Below, piece by piece: positions 44,857-55,019 of a DNA stretch of 64,000 nt (its first letter is position 1; each line of letters begins with the position of its first letter). The DNA comes from Leeuwenhoekiella palythoae. GTDB taxonomy: Bacteria; Bacteroidota; Bacteroidia; Flavobacteriales; Flavobacteriaceae. The stretch lies in the NCBI RefSeq assembly GCF_900130045.1, contig NZ_FQXT01000002.1, forward strand, positions 620,001 to 684,000. Direction: 5' to 3'. The position numbers were made by a program, and so were the translations under genes. The notes below the pieces were generated by a model. It searched no databases. It was not told the origin of the DNA and saw nothing but the letters and a program-made list of their open reading frames with translations.

Positions 44857-46110
44857 ATGGACATCCCTTTAGAAAAAAAGCGTTTTACAACTTCTAAAAT
44901 ACTGATGATCGTTGGTGCTATGAGTATCGTGGTGCTTATCCTTTTTGTGATTCTATCCACTACCGGAAATGCAAAACTCAATGTGCAAAAAGAACGCATA
45001 AGTATTGCCACTGCGACGCAAGGTGTTTTTCAGGAAAATATCCCGGTGAATGGGGTGGTGATGCCTATCACAACTATTTATCTCGATGCCTTAGAGGGTG
45101 GTCGCGTTGAGGAAAAGTTTGTTGAAGATGGGGCGATTATGAAAAAAGGCGAACCCATTTTACAGCTTTCAAATACCGACTTAGAATTGAGTTTGGTCAA
45201 TCAAGAAACGCAAGTGTATAATTTGCTGACGCAGATGCAGATTTCGCAAAACGCAGCGCGCCAGAATACCATTAATAAACTCAATCAATATACCGATGTT
45301 GAGAACAGTCTTATTGAAGCCAAGCGTTTATACGAACTCAACAAAAAACTTTACGATAAGGATGCGATCGCGCGTCAGGATTTGATCAAATCTCAAAATG
45401 ATTACAACTATCAAAAGGAGCGTATGCAGCTTGCCAAACAAATTTTGGAGCAAGATTCTTTAGCGGTAAAGCAGGAAAAAAATCAAGTGAGCAGTTCGTA
45501 CCAGCGTACACAAAACGCCTTGGAGTTGATGCGTCGTAAAGTGGCTGATCTCGTGGTGAAAGCGCCGGTTGACGGGCAATTAACTTCGCTGGATGCTGAA
45601 ATTGGTCAGTCTAAAAACAAAGGAGAGCGTCTAGGGCAAATCGATGTACTGAGCGGGTATAAGGTGCGTGTAGATATCGATGAGCATTATATTTCCAGAA
45701 TTTACACCGGTCAGACCGGAAGCTTTGATTTTGACGGAAAGACCTACACTTTAGTTATCAAAAAAGTATACACGCAAGTAACTAATGGAAGGTTTCAGGT
45801 GGATATGGAATTTGAATCTGAAGTTCCTGAAGGTATTCGTCGTGGGCAAACGCTGCAAATACGCGTAGCTTTAAGTCAGGAAAAGCAAGCGTTATTGATT
45901 CCGAAAGGTGGCTTTTTTCAAGAAACCGGTGGAAATTGGATTTTTAAAGTAAGTGAAGATGGAGCTTCCGCATATAAAGCAGACATTTCACTAGGCAGTC
46001 AAAACACCGAATATTACGAAGTCTTAAGCGGCTTAGAACCTGGAGATCGCGTGATCACCAGCAGTTATGATAACTACGAAGAAGTGCAAGAATTGGTACT
46101 TCAGGATTAA
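44857..46110 (+). CDS. Periplasmic adaptor protein, MacA/HlyD-like
   Basis: A 417-residue membrane-fusion protein. One N-terminal helix (about 14-34) is followed by a lipoyl/barrel-sandwich part (NGVVMPITTIYLDALEGGRV, then VVKAPVDGQLTSLDAEIGQS), separated by a long coiled-coil hairpin (about 110-220) and a beta-barrel domain (about 260-400). It bridges an inner-membrane ABC transporter to TolC. It is the first gene of an operon with two ATPases, three permeases and TolC, next to an NtrC-type regulatory pair. Confidence 0.9.
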   Translation: MDIPLEKKRFTTSKILMIVGAMSIVVLILFVILSTTGNAKLNVQKERISIATATQGVFQENIPVNGVVMPITTIYLDALEGGRVEEKFVEDGAIMKKGEPILQLSNTDLELSLVNQETQVYNLLTQMQISQNAARQNTINKLNQYTDVENSLIEAKRLYELNKKLYDKDAIARQDLIKSQNDYNYQKERMQLAKQILEQDSLAVKQEKNQVSSSYQRTQNALELMRRKVADLVVKAPVDGQLTSLDAEIGQSKNKGERLGQIDVLSGYKVRVDIDEHYISRIYTGQTGSFDFDGKTYTLVIKKVYTQVTNGRFQVDMEFESEVPEGIRRGQTLQIRVALSQEKQALLIPKGGFFQETGGNWIFKVSEDGASAYKADISLGSQNTEYYEVLSGLEPGDRVITSSYDNYEEVQELVLQD

Positions 46111-46121
46111 AATATAAACCT

Positions 46122-46166
46122 ATGACAACACTAATCATCACAGTATTAACACTAATCGTTTCCTAA
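46122..46166 (+). CDS. Possible 14-residue leader peptide, coupled to ABC ATPase
   Basis: A short open frame (MTTLIITVLTLIVS) lies between the adaptor and the first ATPase. Its stop overlaps the ATPase start as TAATG (46164-46168), which is a classic arrangement for translational coupling. The peptide is uniformly hydrophobic. It may be a chance frame. Confidence 0.3.
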   Translation: MTTLIITVLTLIVS

Positions 46167-46870
46167 TGATAAAAATTACAGACTTAGAGAAATACTACGC
46201 TACGGAAGAAGTGCGTACGATCGCCTTAAATAAATTGTCTTTTCAGGTTCAGGAAGGTGAATTTGTAGCCGTTATGGGACCTTCGGGTTGCGGTAAATCA
46301 ACTTTGCTTAACATCCTTGGTTTGCTGGACGATCCTGACGGTGGAAGTTTCATTTTCAACGGAATTGAAGTTGCCGGCTTTAATGAGCGCAAACGTGCCG
46401 ATTTGCGTAAACACAATATCGGTTTTGTTTTTCAAAGCTTTAACCTCATTGACGAACTTACCGTTTTTGAAAATGTAGAGCTTCCGCTGATCTATACCGG
46501 GGTAAAACCTGCAGAACGTAAAAAGCGTGTAGACGAAGTACTTGAGAAAATGCAAATCATGCACCGTCGCAAACACTTTCCGCAGCAATTATCTGGAGGA
46601 CAGCAGCAGCGCGTGGCCGTTGCACGCGCCGTGGTCAATAACCCTAAACTCATACTTGCCGATGAACCTACCGGAAATCTGGACAGCAGTAACGGTAATG
46701 AGGTGATGGATTTGCTAACCGAACTCAACGAAGCCGGGACGACGATCATTATGGTTACGCACAGTGAGCACGACGCCAAATATAGCCACCGCATCATCAG
46801 GATGCTCGACGGTCAAAAAGTAACCGAAAATGTGTTGACCGAGTATAAAAGCAAAACATTAGAAGTTTAA
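46166..46870 (+). CDS. ABC transporter ATPase, MacB/LolD type
   Basis: A 234-residue ATP-binding subunit with Walker A GPSGCGKST (about 39-47), a Q-loop in VFQSFNLIDELT, signature LSGGQQQRVAVARAV (about 143-157), Walker [13 protein letters not shown] and the H-loop VTHSEHD. It energises the FtsX-type permeases encoded next. The start forms TAATG with a tiny upstream frame. Confidence 0.95.
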   Translation: MIKITDLEKYYATEEVRTIALNKLSFQVQEGEFVAVMGPSGCGKSTLLNILGLLDDPDGGSFIFNGIEVAGFNERKRADLRKHNIGFVFQSFNLIDELTVFENVELPLIYTGVKPAERKKRVDEVLEKMQIMHRRKHFPQQLSGGQQQRVAVARAVVNNPKLILADEPTGNLDSSNGNEVMDLLTELNEAGTTIIMVTHSEHDAKYSHRIIRMLDGQKVTENVLTEYKSKTLEV

Positions 46871-46960
46871 AATTCCTTACGGGGATTCATTCATCAATCG
46901 GCAGCTGCCGAAAATCAATCAATAAAACGGGACTTCATCACTCCCAATATAACATCAGTT

Positions 46961-49375
46961 ATGCTTAAAAATTATTTCAAAATCGCCTGGCGGAATCTCA
47001 AAAAAGACAAATCCCTGTTCTTTTTGAATAGCAGTGGTCTTGCCATTGGAATTGCCAGTTGCTTGATGATCTCGCTTTATGTTTGGGATGAGTTGAGCTA
47101 CGAACAGTCTTTTGATAATGCCGATCGTTTAGCGCGTGTTGTGCTTCGCGGAAACGTTAACGGAGAGGAACTTAAAGAAGCCATGGTTGCTGCGCCGGTG
47201 GCCAAATCTTTTAAAGCAGATTTTTCGCAAGTAAAAAATGCCACGCGATTGAGTATGGTGTACAATCCGCAGGTGCAATACAAGAATACCAGCTATGAAG
47301 AGTTGAAAGCCGCTTATGTAGATCCTAATTTCTTTGAATTATTCCATTTGAATTTCCTCAAAGGAAATCCTAAAACTGCGCTTGAAAATATCAACAGCAT
47401 TGTACTTAGCGCATCTGAAGCTAAGAAGTATTTTGGCACAGAAAATCCTATAGGGAAGCGCATCCAATTTCAAGATATTGAAGAAGCGCTCGAAGTGACC
47501 GCGGTGCTCGAAGATCTTCCGCAAAACACACATCTGCAGTTTGATGTTTTTATACCGATGCAGCACAATACGCGCAGCACATCAAATTCGTGGGTGACCT
47601 CAGGTTTTGCGACTTATTTAGAGCTTCAGCCGGAGACCGACTTGGCACAGCTGGAAGCACAAATACCTGCGCTTTTAGAAAAATATATTGGGGATCAGGT
47701 TAAGCAGGCTATCGGGATTTCTTATGAAGAATTTCAGCAGAACAACAAATTAGGCTTGTTTTTACAGCCACTTACTGATATTCACTTATACTCAGATTTT
47801 AGTCCGAACACTGAGCTGTCTCCCACGGGAGATATCAAATACGTCTATATTTTTAGTGCGATCGCATTATTTATGCTGTTGATCGCCTGTGTTAACTTTA
47901 TGAATCTCGCCACGGCAACCGCAACAAAACGCAGCAGAGAGGTGGGCATTCGTAAAGTGTTAGGTTCGGCAAAAAAGCAATTGATCACACAGTTTTTAAC
48001 CGAATCTATACTCACTACAACTTTTGCAACCCTTTTGGCGATCGGCATCATGGCCTTGCTTTTACCGGCGTTCAATACGCTGGCCGGAAAAGAACTTGCG
48101 CTGCTCGATTTTATTTCCGTTCAAAATATCTTGCTACTTATAGTCTTTATTTTGGGTATAAGTCTTTTTGCAGGGGCGTATCCGGCGTTTGTATTGTCTG
48201 GGTTTAAACCGCTGGCGGCTATTACTAGTAAGGTTTCGCGTAGCGGTCGTACCACAAGCTTGAGAAGCGGGATGGTGATCTTTCAATTTGTGATTTCGGC
48301 TTCTCTGATTCTTGCTACAATAGTGGTGTATAATCAAATGCAATTCATTCAGCATAAAAAATTAGGTTATGAGAAAGGTCAGGTGATCGTGCTGAGAGAT
48401 GCCTATAAAATGGGATCAGAACGTGTAAATGCGTATAAAGAAGAATTGCTTCAAAATCCCGGAATTGCCAGTATAAGCAGATCAGCATTTGTTCCTGCGG
48501 GAGAAACAGACAATCATTTACGCGGAATTTTTAAGAATAATACCTACCTGAGAAAATTCTTCTTTTATGATGTAGATGAGCAGTATATCCCCACGTTGGG
48601 ACTGGAATTGATTGAAGGACGCAATTTTTCTACGGAATTAAAAAATGAATCTGATAAAGTGATCCTGAACGAGCAGGCAGCAAAAATTTTAGGGCTGGGC
48701 GAAAATCCTATAGGAGCAACTTTTGAACGTGCAGCCGATGCAGAAAATGAACGCCTGACGGTTATAGGAATCATCAAAGATTTTCATTTTAAATCCTTAC
48801 ACAGCGAGATCGATCCTTTGGTTCTGGCGTACAATCCTTACGGCGGTTTGATCGTAAAAACCAAGAATGCAGACGTTGCCGGAATTCTCGATTTTGCTGA
48901 AGAAAAGTGGGCAACATTCAATCCTGAGCAAGCTTTTATCTATTCGTTTTTAGAAGATTCTTTTGAGGAAACTTATCGCAAAGAAGAAAAAATGGGAGTG
49001 ATTCTAAGCATTTTCACGATGCTAACCATTTTTGTGGCCTGTCTGGGCTTGTTTGGCTTAATCACCTTTGCCACCGAACAACGCTTTAAAGAAATAGGGA
49101 TTCGTAAAGTGTTAGGCGCGAGTGTTACCGAAATAGTTGCTCTGCTTGCCAAAGACTTTATCAAGTTGGTAGCCATCGCCTTTCTGATCGCGTTTCCGAT
49201 AGGGTATTACTTAATGCAAAAATGGCTACAGGATTTTGCATATCGCGTGGATCTTGAGTTGGGGCAATTTGTGCTAGCGGCTTGTATCACACTTTTTATA
49301 GCAATGGCTACGATCAGTTTTAAGAGTATAAAAGCTGCACTTCAAAATCCAACCCAATCGCTAAAAACGGAATAG
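46961..49375 (+). CDS. FtsX/MacB-type ABC permease, first of three
   Basis: An 804-residue permease with an N-terminal helix (about 20-42), a large periplasmic domain, three helices around residues 285-430, a second periplasmic domain (about 450-670) and three C-terminal helices (about 685-790). This is the duplicated FtsX layout of Bacteroidota 800-residue permeases. It starts MLKNYFKIAWRNLKKDK, closely like the two following permeases, and ends NPTQSLKTE. With the ATPase and adaptor it probably exports a hydrophobic or peptide-like compound, or acts mechanically on the envelope; the cargo is unknown. Confidence 0.9.
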   Translation: MLKNYFKIAWRNLKKDKSLFFLNSSGLAIGIASCLMISLYVWDELSYEQSFDNADRLARVVLRGNVNGEELKEAMVAAPVAKSFKADFSQVKNATRLSMVYNPQVQYKNTSYEELKAAYVDPNFFELFHLNFLKGNPKTALENINSIVLSASEAKKYFGTENPIGKRIQFQDIEEALEVTAVLEDLPQNTHLQFDVFIPMQHNTRSTSNSWVTSGFATYLELQPETDLAQLEAQIPALLEKYIGDQVKQAIGISYEEFQQNNKLGLFLQPLTDIHLYSDFSPNTELSPTGDIKYVYIFSAIALFMLLIACVNFMNLATATATKRSREVGIRKVLGSAKKQLITQFLTESILTTTFATLLAIGIMALLLPAFNTLAGKELALLDFISVQNILLLIVFILGISLFAGAYPAFVLSGFKPLAAITSKVSRSGRTTSLRSGMVIFQFVISASLILATIVVYNQMQFIQHKKLGYEKGQVIVLRDAYKMGSERVNAYKEELLQNPGIASISRSAFVPAGETDNHLRGIFKNNTYLRKFFFYDVDEQYIPTLGLELIEGRNFSTELKNESDKVILNEQAAKILGLGENPIGATFERAADAENERLTVIGIIKDFHFKSLHSEIDPLVLAYNPYGGLIVKTKNADVAGILDFAEEKWATFNPEQAFIYSFLEDSFEETYRKEEKMGVILSIFTMLTIFVACLGLFGLITFATEQRFKEIGIRKVLGASVTEIVALLAKDFIKLVAIAFLIAFPIGYYLMQKWLQDFAYRVDLELGQFVLAACITLFIAMATISFKSIKAALQNPTQSLKTE

Positions 49376-49403
49376 GAAAACAAGCAACAGAAAACGGGCA
49401 CAA

Positions 49404-51773
49404 ATGTTTAGAAATTATATCAAAATCGCCTGGCGGAACCTCAAAAAAGATAAGTTCTACAATCTTATAAGTTTGTTGGGGCTCACGATGGGTCTCACCA
49501 TTGCCATTTTTATCGTTATTTGGATTCAGTCAGAACTGAGCTATAACAGTTTTGCCGGCAATCACAATCATGTCTACCGAGTTTCGAGTAATATTAAAAG
49601 TGGTGGTACTGTTCAAACCTGGGGCTCTTCAACAGGTCCGGTGGCGGCGTATGCTTTAAGCGATATACCCGAGGTTAAACGTGCAGTTCGACTTCGGCAA
49701 AATTGGTCAAACCGACTCTATACTGTAAAAAATACCGATTATGAGCTTACCGGAGCTTACGTAGATGCAGCGTTTTTTGATCTTTTTGCGCGAAAACTTT
49801 TAGCAGGAAACAAAGGAGATCTGCTTAACGATGCCAATGCAGTGGTGCTTACAAAAGCTATTGCTGAAAAGCTTTTTGGAACCACTGATGTCGTTGGTAA
49901 AACCTTAGAGGCAGATCATCAAGAACATTACATTATTACCGGTGTGGTTGAAGATGTACCGGAGAATTCGAGCGTTGCCTATGAGCTGTTTTTTTCTATA
50001 GAATCGCTTAAAGCCGGTTACGCAACCAGCAAGTATTGGAAATCTTTAGATACCGACTGGGGCAACTTTAATTACATCACCTATCTCGAGTTGCGATCTG
50101 TAGATGATGTTGCTGCGGTTACCCAAAAACTTACGCAAATTCAACAGCAAAATGATCCTAATGCTGACTTGTTTGATGATAAAGCAGCCTATTATTTACA
50201 GCCTATTACCGCGATGAATTTGTATAATTCAGCAGGCGAACCACGAGGAATCAATACGGTTAAGATTTTTGGTATTGTTTTGTTACTTATTCTTGCGATT
50301 GCTTGTATCAATTATGTGAATCTTGCTACTGCAAGAGCTTTTCAGCGGGCACGAGAAGTGAGCATTCGTAAGATCATAGGAGCAGGTAAACGCAGTTTAT
50401 TTGGGCAGTTTATTGCGGAGTCGATCTTGTTTTTCAGTATAGCGATCTTTTTAGCTGTTGGGCTCGCTTTTCTTTTAGCTCCTACGTTCACTCAGCTTTC
50501 CGAAAAGTCGTTGCGTTTAGAATTGATTCAAGGGCCACTGCCACTGTATATCTTGGGGATTTTTATAATTACGTTGGTGGTTTCTTCCATTTATCCTGCA
50601 TTGATGCTTATCTCTTTTAAACCTTTAGAAGCCATAAAAGGGAAAGTAGGAGGCGTTAGTCGCGGAACGCTAAGGAAAGTTTTGGTTACCGTACAGTTTG
50701 TGTTTTCGGTGATGCTCATTATAGGTACGCTAGTTATAGGCCGTCAACTTGACTTTTTAACCGAAAAGAATCCCGGATATGATCGCAGTCAGGTGCTTAA
50801 CTTTTGGATGAGCGGCAGTATGCAAGAACACGCCGAAACGGTAAAACAACGTTTGACTAACATTCCGGGAGTCACCGGTGTTTCATTTGCTTCTAATCCT
50901 ATTATTGATAATCAAAATTCTACCGGAGACATCAAATGGGGAGCGGGGGAAGTCGATCACGAGTTGGTTGTAACACCAATGGCGATAGATGAGCAGTTTA
51001 TTCCGCTCTTGAAAATGAATCTGATCGCCGGAGAAAACTTTAAAGGCATTAGTACAGATTCTACACATTTTATCATCAGTCAAACCGCGGCTAAAGCGAT
51101 GGGAATGACCAATCCCGTGGGGCAAAATTTAGAGTTATACGAAACCAAAGGCACCATTGTAGGCGTCGTTGAAGATTATCATTTTAGAGATTTAAAAAGC
51201 GATATTGGCCCTGCGGTTATGTATTATGCTCCCGATGCCTATCGTGTATATCTCAAAACTTCAGGAACGAACACTACAGGAACTATCGCCGCGGTCGAAG
51301 AACTATGGAAAGAATACACCCCTGATTTTCCGTTAGACTATTCTTTTTTAGATGCGTCCTATGAAAAGATGTACCGCGAAGATCAGCGTACCGGAAAACT
51401 GTTTAACCTCTTTTCAGTGATTGCGATCTTGGTGTCTTGTTTGGGACTTTTCGGACTAACCACTTATGCCGCGCAATTAAAAAAACGGGAGATAGGGATC
51501 CGAAAAGTATTAGGAGCTTCTGTGTTTCAAGTCACGCGCCTGTTGTCGAAAGATTTTCTAATTCTTGTGGTTGTAGCAGCGGTAGTGGCGATCCCATTAG
51601 CTTGGTATGTAATGCAATTGTGGCTTCAGGATTTTGTGTATAAAACAGCAATGAGTTGGTGGATTTTTGCATTAGCCGGCGGAATCACCTTGCTCATAGC
51701 CATGCTTACTGTAAGCTTTCAAGCCATAAAAGCCGCAATCGCTAATCCCGTAAAATCACTGCGTACAGAATAA
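49404..51773 (+). CDS. FtsX/MacB-type ABC permease, second of three
   Basis: A 789-residue paralogue of the preceding permease with the same order: N-terminal helix (about 20-40), periplasmic domain, mid-protein helices (about 285-420), second periplasmic domain and three C-terminal helices. It begins MFRNYIKIAWRNLKKDK and ends ANPVKSLRTE. The first 40 bases of coding sequence (with aaaatcgcctggcg) are almost the same in all three genes. It lies 28 bp after the first permease. Confidence 0.9.
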   Translation: MFRNYIKIAWRNLKKDKFYNLISLLGLTMGLTIAIFIVIWIQSELSYNSFAGNHNHVYRVSSNIKSGGTVQTWGSSTGPVAAYALSDIPEVKRAVRLRQNWSNRLYTVKNTDYELTGAYVDAAFFDLFARKLLAGNKGDLLNDANAVVLTKAIAEKLFGTTDVVGKTLEADHQEHYIITGVVEDVPENSSVAYELFFSIESLKAGYATSKYWKSLDTDWGNFNYITYLELRSVDDVAAVTQKLTQIQQQNDPNADLFDDKAAYYLQPITAMNLYNSAGEPRGINTVKIFGIVLLLILAIACINYVNLATARAFQRAREVSIRKIIGAGKRSLFGQFIAESILFFSIAIFLAVGLAFLLAPTFTQLSEKSLRLELIQGPLPLYILGIFIITLVVSSIYPALMLISFKPLEAIKGKVGGVSRGTLRKVLVTVQFVFSVMLIIGTLVIGRQLDFLTEKNPGYDRSQVLNFWMSGSMQEHAETVKQRLTNIPGVTGVSFASNPIIDNQNSTGDIKWGAGEVDHELVVTPMAIDEQFIPLLKMNLIAGENFKGISTDSTHFIISQTAAKAMGMTNPVGQNLELYETKGTIVGVVEDYHFRDLKSDIGPAVMYYAPDAYRVYLKTSGTNTTGTIAAVEELWKEYTPDFPLDYSFLDASYEKMYREDQRTGKLFNLFSVIAILVSCLGLFGLTTYAAQLKKREIGIRKVLGASVFQVTRLLSKDFLILVVVAAVVAIPLAWYVMQLWLQDFVYKTAMSWWIFALAGGITLLIAMLTVSFQAIKAAIANPVKSLRTE

Positions 51774-51783
51774 TAAGAATAAT

Positions 51784-54228
51784 ATGTTTAGAAACTATAT
51801 CAAAATCGCCTGGCGCAACATCTGGAAAAACAAACTTTTCTCAGCGATCAATGTCATTAGTCTGGCCATTGGCCTGAGTGCTTCGTTTGTGATCGGACTC
51901 ATGGTATATTATGATTTTAGCTTTGATACCTTTCACGAGGACGGCGATCGCATTTATCGTGTGGTAACCGATTTTGAAACGCCGCAAGGCAATTATAAAA
52001 ACGGAGGAGTAACCCCGCCGATGCGTATCGCTGCTAAGGAGCAACTCACCGGTGTTGAGCAATCGGCTTATTTTTATAATTGGTGGATTTCTGAAGCTAA
52101 GGCCGAAGCAAACAAGCAAACCTTTAAAGACCCAGAACACATTATTCTTGCCGAAGCAAGCTATTTTGACATTTTTCAATACAATTGGATCGCGGGTTCT
52201 AAAGCAATGGCACTGCAGCAACCCAATAGTGTCGTGTTAACTCGAAAGCGTGCTGAAGCATATTTTCCGAATTTGCCTTTAGCAGCTGTGATGGGACAAT
52301 CTTTGGTTTATGATGGAACCATTTCAGCAACTGTTTCCGGGATTGTTGAAGATTATGACAAGCGAACCGACTTTTATTTTAACGAATTCATTTCGCTAGA
52401 AACCGCAAAGCAAACTGAAAGCAGCGATGAGATTTTAGGAGATGAATGGGAAAACACCAATAATGCTTCGCAATTGTACATCAAGATTGCGCAGAACAGC
52501 ACGCCTGAGCAAATAAAAACACAATTAGCCGCTTTAAGCGAAGCGCACGTTGATTCCGAAATGATCAAGTACAACAATAAGCGAATATTCAATCTACAAG
52601 CCTTGTCTGATCTGCATTTTGACCACGAGTACGGTGCCTATGACTATTCGGGTTATGAAGCTGATAAAGGTATTTTGATAAGCTTGGTTTTTGTGGCGCT
52701 TTTCCTGTTGCTTTTGGGAAGCATTAATTTTATCAATTTGAACACGGCCCAGGCAGCAAGTCGTGCTAAGGAAATTGGAGTGCGCAAAACTATGGGAAGC
52801 TCTAAACGTCAATTGGTGCTTCAGTTTTTAGGCGAAACCTTTCTGCTCACGCTTATAGCCGCTTTCTGCTCTGTTGTTTTCTGCGTCTTAGCGCTTAAAA
52901 CTTTTGACAGTTTTATGGCTGAAGGAATTGACCTTAGCCTTATGGTGACTCCTTGGTTTACAGCACTGGTTGTCGTGCTTATTGTAGTGATCACGTTATT
53001 GTCGGGTTTCTATCCCGGAGTCGTGTTGTCCCGTTTTAAACCGGCACGCGTGCTTAAAGGAAGCGTTTCAAGCAGCAAAGAAAAGGGTGTTTTACGTCAG
53101 GTGTTAACCGTTTCTCAGTTTGCGATTGCACAGGTTTTTGTGATCGCCACGCTCCTTGTAGGCAAGCAAATCTATTATATGCTGCATCAGGATTTAGGCT
53201 TTAATGCCGAAGCTGTTGCGTATCTGCAAACGCCTTGGGATGATTTTTCAATAGACAAACGGCTTGTTTTAGAACAAGAATTGAAGCGTATTCCTGAGAT
53301 TCAAAACGTGAGTTTGGGTGGAATGCCGCCTGCTTCATTCAATATGGCAACCCGAATGGGAATTTTTAAAAAAGACGGTCAGGAGCTTATTCAGGAACTA
53401 CAAATTCTAAATGGCGATACCGAGTATCTGAAACTTTATGATATCGAATTGCTTGCCGGAAGACCAGCGCTTAATGATACCATCGAAGAATATGTGATCA
53501 ATGAAACCGGAATGCGTGCTTTTGGTTTTAAAGATCCGGAGGAAATTGTAGGTCAATATCTTGAACTCAATTCGCATCAACGATTGATCGTTGGAGTGAT
53601 GCAGGATTTTAATCAGCGCTCGCTGAAAGATAAAGTGATGCCACTGATGCTTACCGGAGATACCAGTCGAGATCGCCGAACCAACTTTAGAACGCTGCAC
53701 GTTAAACTTACCGGTGCATCTTCCGGTTGGCAAAATACCATCGCAAAAGTAGAGCAACTTTATCAAGAGGTGTATCCCGGAGAGGAGTTTAGGCTCTCGT
53801 TTGTAGACGAGAGCATTTCAAGATTTTATAAGCAAGAGCAACGTATTGCAACCTTACTCAACTGGGCTACCGGTCTCGCGGTGCTCATCAGTTGCCTGGG
53901 ATTATTGGGATTGGTGATTCATACTACGTCGCGGCGCACCAAAGAAATTGGGATTCGCAAAGTGCTGGGAGCTTCCATTTTACAAATTAACGCCTTGCTG
54001 TGTACCGACTTTTTAAAACTGGTCATCGTAGCCTATGTGATCGCGCTGCCTATCGCTTGGTGGGGATTGCATCAGTGGCTCGAAGATTATGCCTATAAAA
54101 CCGAAATGAGCTGGTGGGTATTTGCCTTAAGCGGATTAGGAATGATGCTCCTTGCAGTACTTATTATGAGTTTTAAAACGCTAAAAGCCGCAATCGCTAA
54201 TCCCGTAAAAGCCCTCAGAACTGAATAA
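51784..54228 (+). CDS. FtsX/MacB-type ABC permease, third of three
   Basis: An 814-residue paralogue with the same topology, beginning MFRNYIKIAWRNIWKNK and ending ANPVKALRTE. Its last 60 bases share aaagccgcaatcgctaatcc with the second permease. It lies 10 bp downstream of it. Three separate duplicated-FtsX permeases in one operon allow either alternative heteromers or three separate pumps sharing the adaptor. Confidence 0.9.
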   Translation: MFRNYIKIAWRNIWKNKLFSAINVISLAIGLSASFVIGLMVYYDFSFDTFHEDGDRIYRVVTDFETPQGNYKNGGVTPPMRIAAKEQLTGVEQSAYFYNWWISEAKAEANKQTFKDPEHIILAEASYFDIFQYNWIAGSKAMALQQPNSVVLTRKRAEAYFPNLPLAAVMGQSLVYDGTISATVSGIVEDYDKRTDFYFNEFISLETAKQTESSDEILGDEWENTNNASQLYIKIAQNSTPEQIKTQLAALSEAHVDSEMIKYNNKRIFNLQALSDLHFDHEYGAYDYSGYEADKGILISLVFVALFLLLLGSINFINLNTAQAASRAKEIGVRKTMGSSKRQLVLQFLGETFLLTLIAAFCSVVFCVLALKTFDSFMAEGIDLSLMVTPWFTALVVVLIVVITLLSGFYPGVVLSRFKPARVLKGSVSSSKEKGVLRQVLTVSQFAIAQVFVIATLLVGKQIYYMLHQDLGFNAEAVAYLQTPWDDFSIDKRLVLEQELKRIPEIQNVSLGGMPPASFNMATRMGIFKKDGQELIQELQILNGDTEYLKLYDIELLAGRPALNDTIEEYVINETGMRAFGFKDPEEIVGQYLELNSHQRLIVGVMQDFNQRSLKDKVMPLMLTGDTSRDRRTNFRTLHVKLTGASSGWQNTIAKVEQLYQEVYPGEEFRLSFVDESISRFYKQEQRIATLLNWATGLAVLISCLGLLGLVIHTTSRRTKEIGIRKVLGASILQINALLCTDFLKLVIVAYVIALPIAWWGLHQWLEDYAYKTEMSWWVFALSGLGMMLLAVLIMSFKTLKAAIANPVKALRTE

Positions 54229-54267
54229 CCCTAAGAATAGAAATAACAATAACAGTAACAATAGATA

Positions 54268-54936
54268 ATGCTTTTACAACTCAATCATATTTACAAGTGG
54301 GTCAAACAAGGAGGAAAACGTGTTTTCCTTTTGAATGACATCAGTCTTCAGGTAGAAGAAGGCGAATTTATCTCGATTATGGGTCCGTCAGGATCGGGAA
54401 AATCAACCTTGCTCAATGTCATCGGGATGCTTGACGAATTTCAAGAAGGCGAATATAATTTCCTGAACGAGTCGGTGCACACGCTCAAGGAAAAACACCG
54501 CTCTAAACTCTATAAGGAATACATTGGTTTTGTGTTTCAGGCGTACCACTTAATTGATGAATTGACGGTATATGAAAACATAGAAACGCCACTTTTGTAC
54601 AAAAACATCAAGTCTTCAGAGCGTAAAGCTTTGGTAGCAGATATGCTCGACCGGTTTAATATTGTCGGTAAAAAAGACCTTTTTCCCAGTCAGTTGAGCG
54701 GGGGCCAGCAACAACTAGTGGGGATCGCGCGTGCCTTGATCGCAAAACCCAAACTCATTCTGGCAGATGAACCTACCGGAAACCTCAATTCTAAACAAGG
54801 GGAAGAAATTATGCAGCTTTTTAAAGAACTGAATCAAGAAGGGGTGACGATCATTCAGGCTACGCATTCTGAAGCGAATGCCGAATATGGTAACCGAATC
54901 ATTCACCTGTTAGACGGAAGTAAAACCAAGGCCTAA
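54268..54936 (+). CDS. Second ABC transporter ATPase, MacB/LolD type
   Basis: A 222-residue ATPase with Walker [10 protein letters not shown] (about 38-46), [12 protein letters not shown], signature [15 protein letters not shown], Walker [13 protein letters not shown] and ATHSEAN. It differs clearly from the first ATPase of the operon (for example L for R after QQQ in the signature), so it is not a recent copy. The presence of two ATPases supports two transporter assemblies. It follows the third permease by 39 bp. Confidence 0.94.
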   Translation: MLLQLNHIYKWVKQGGKRVFLLNDISLQVEEGEFISIMGPSGSGKSTLLNVIGMLDEFQEGEYNFLNESVHTLKEKHRSKLYKEYIGFVFQAYHLIDELTVYENIETPLLYKNIKSSERKALVADMLDRFNIVGKKDLFPSQLSGGQQQLVGIARALIAKPKLILADEPTGNLNSKQGEEIMQLFKELNQEGVTIIQATHSEANAEYGNRIIHLLDGSKTKA

Positions 54937-55019
54937 TCAACCTTTTCCGAATATTACAGACCAGCAGTCTTGGGCATATTCAGGGCTGTTGGTAAAATTC
55001 ATCATCAATCAATTTTAGT

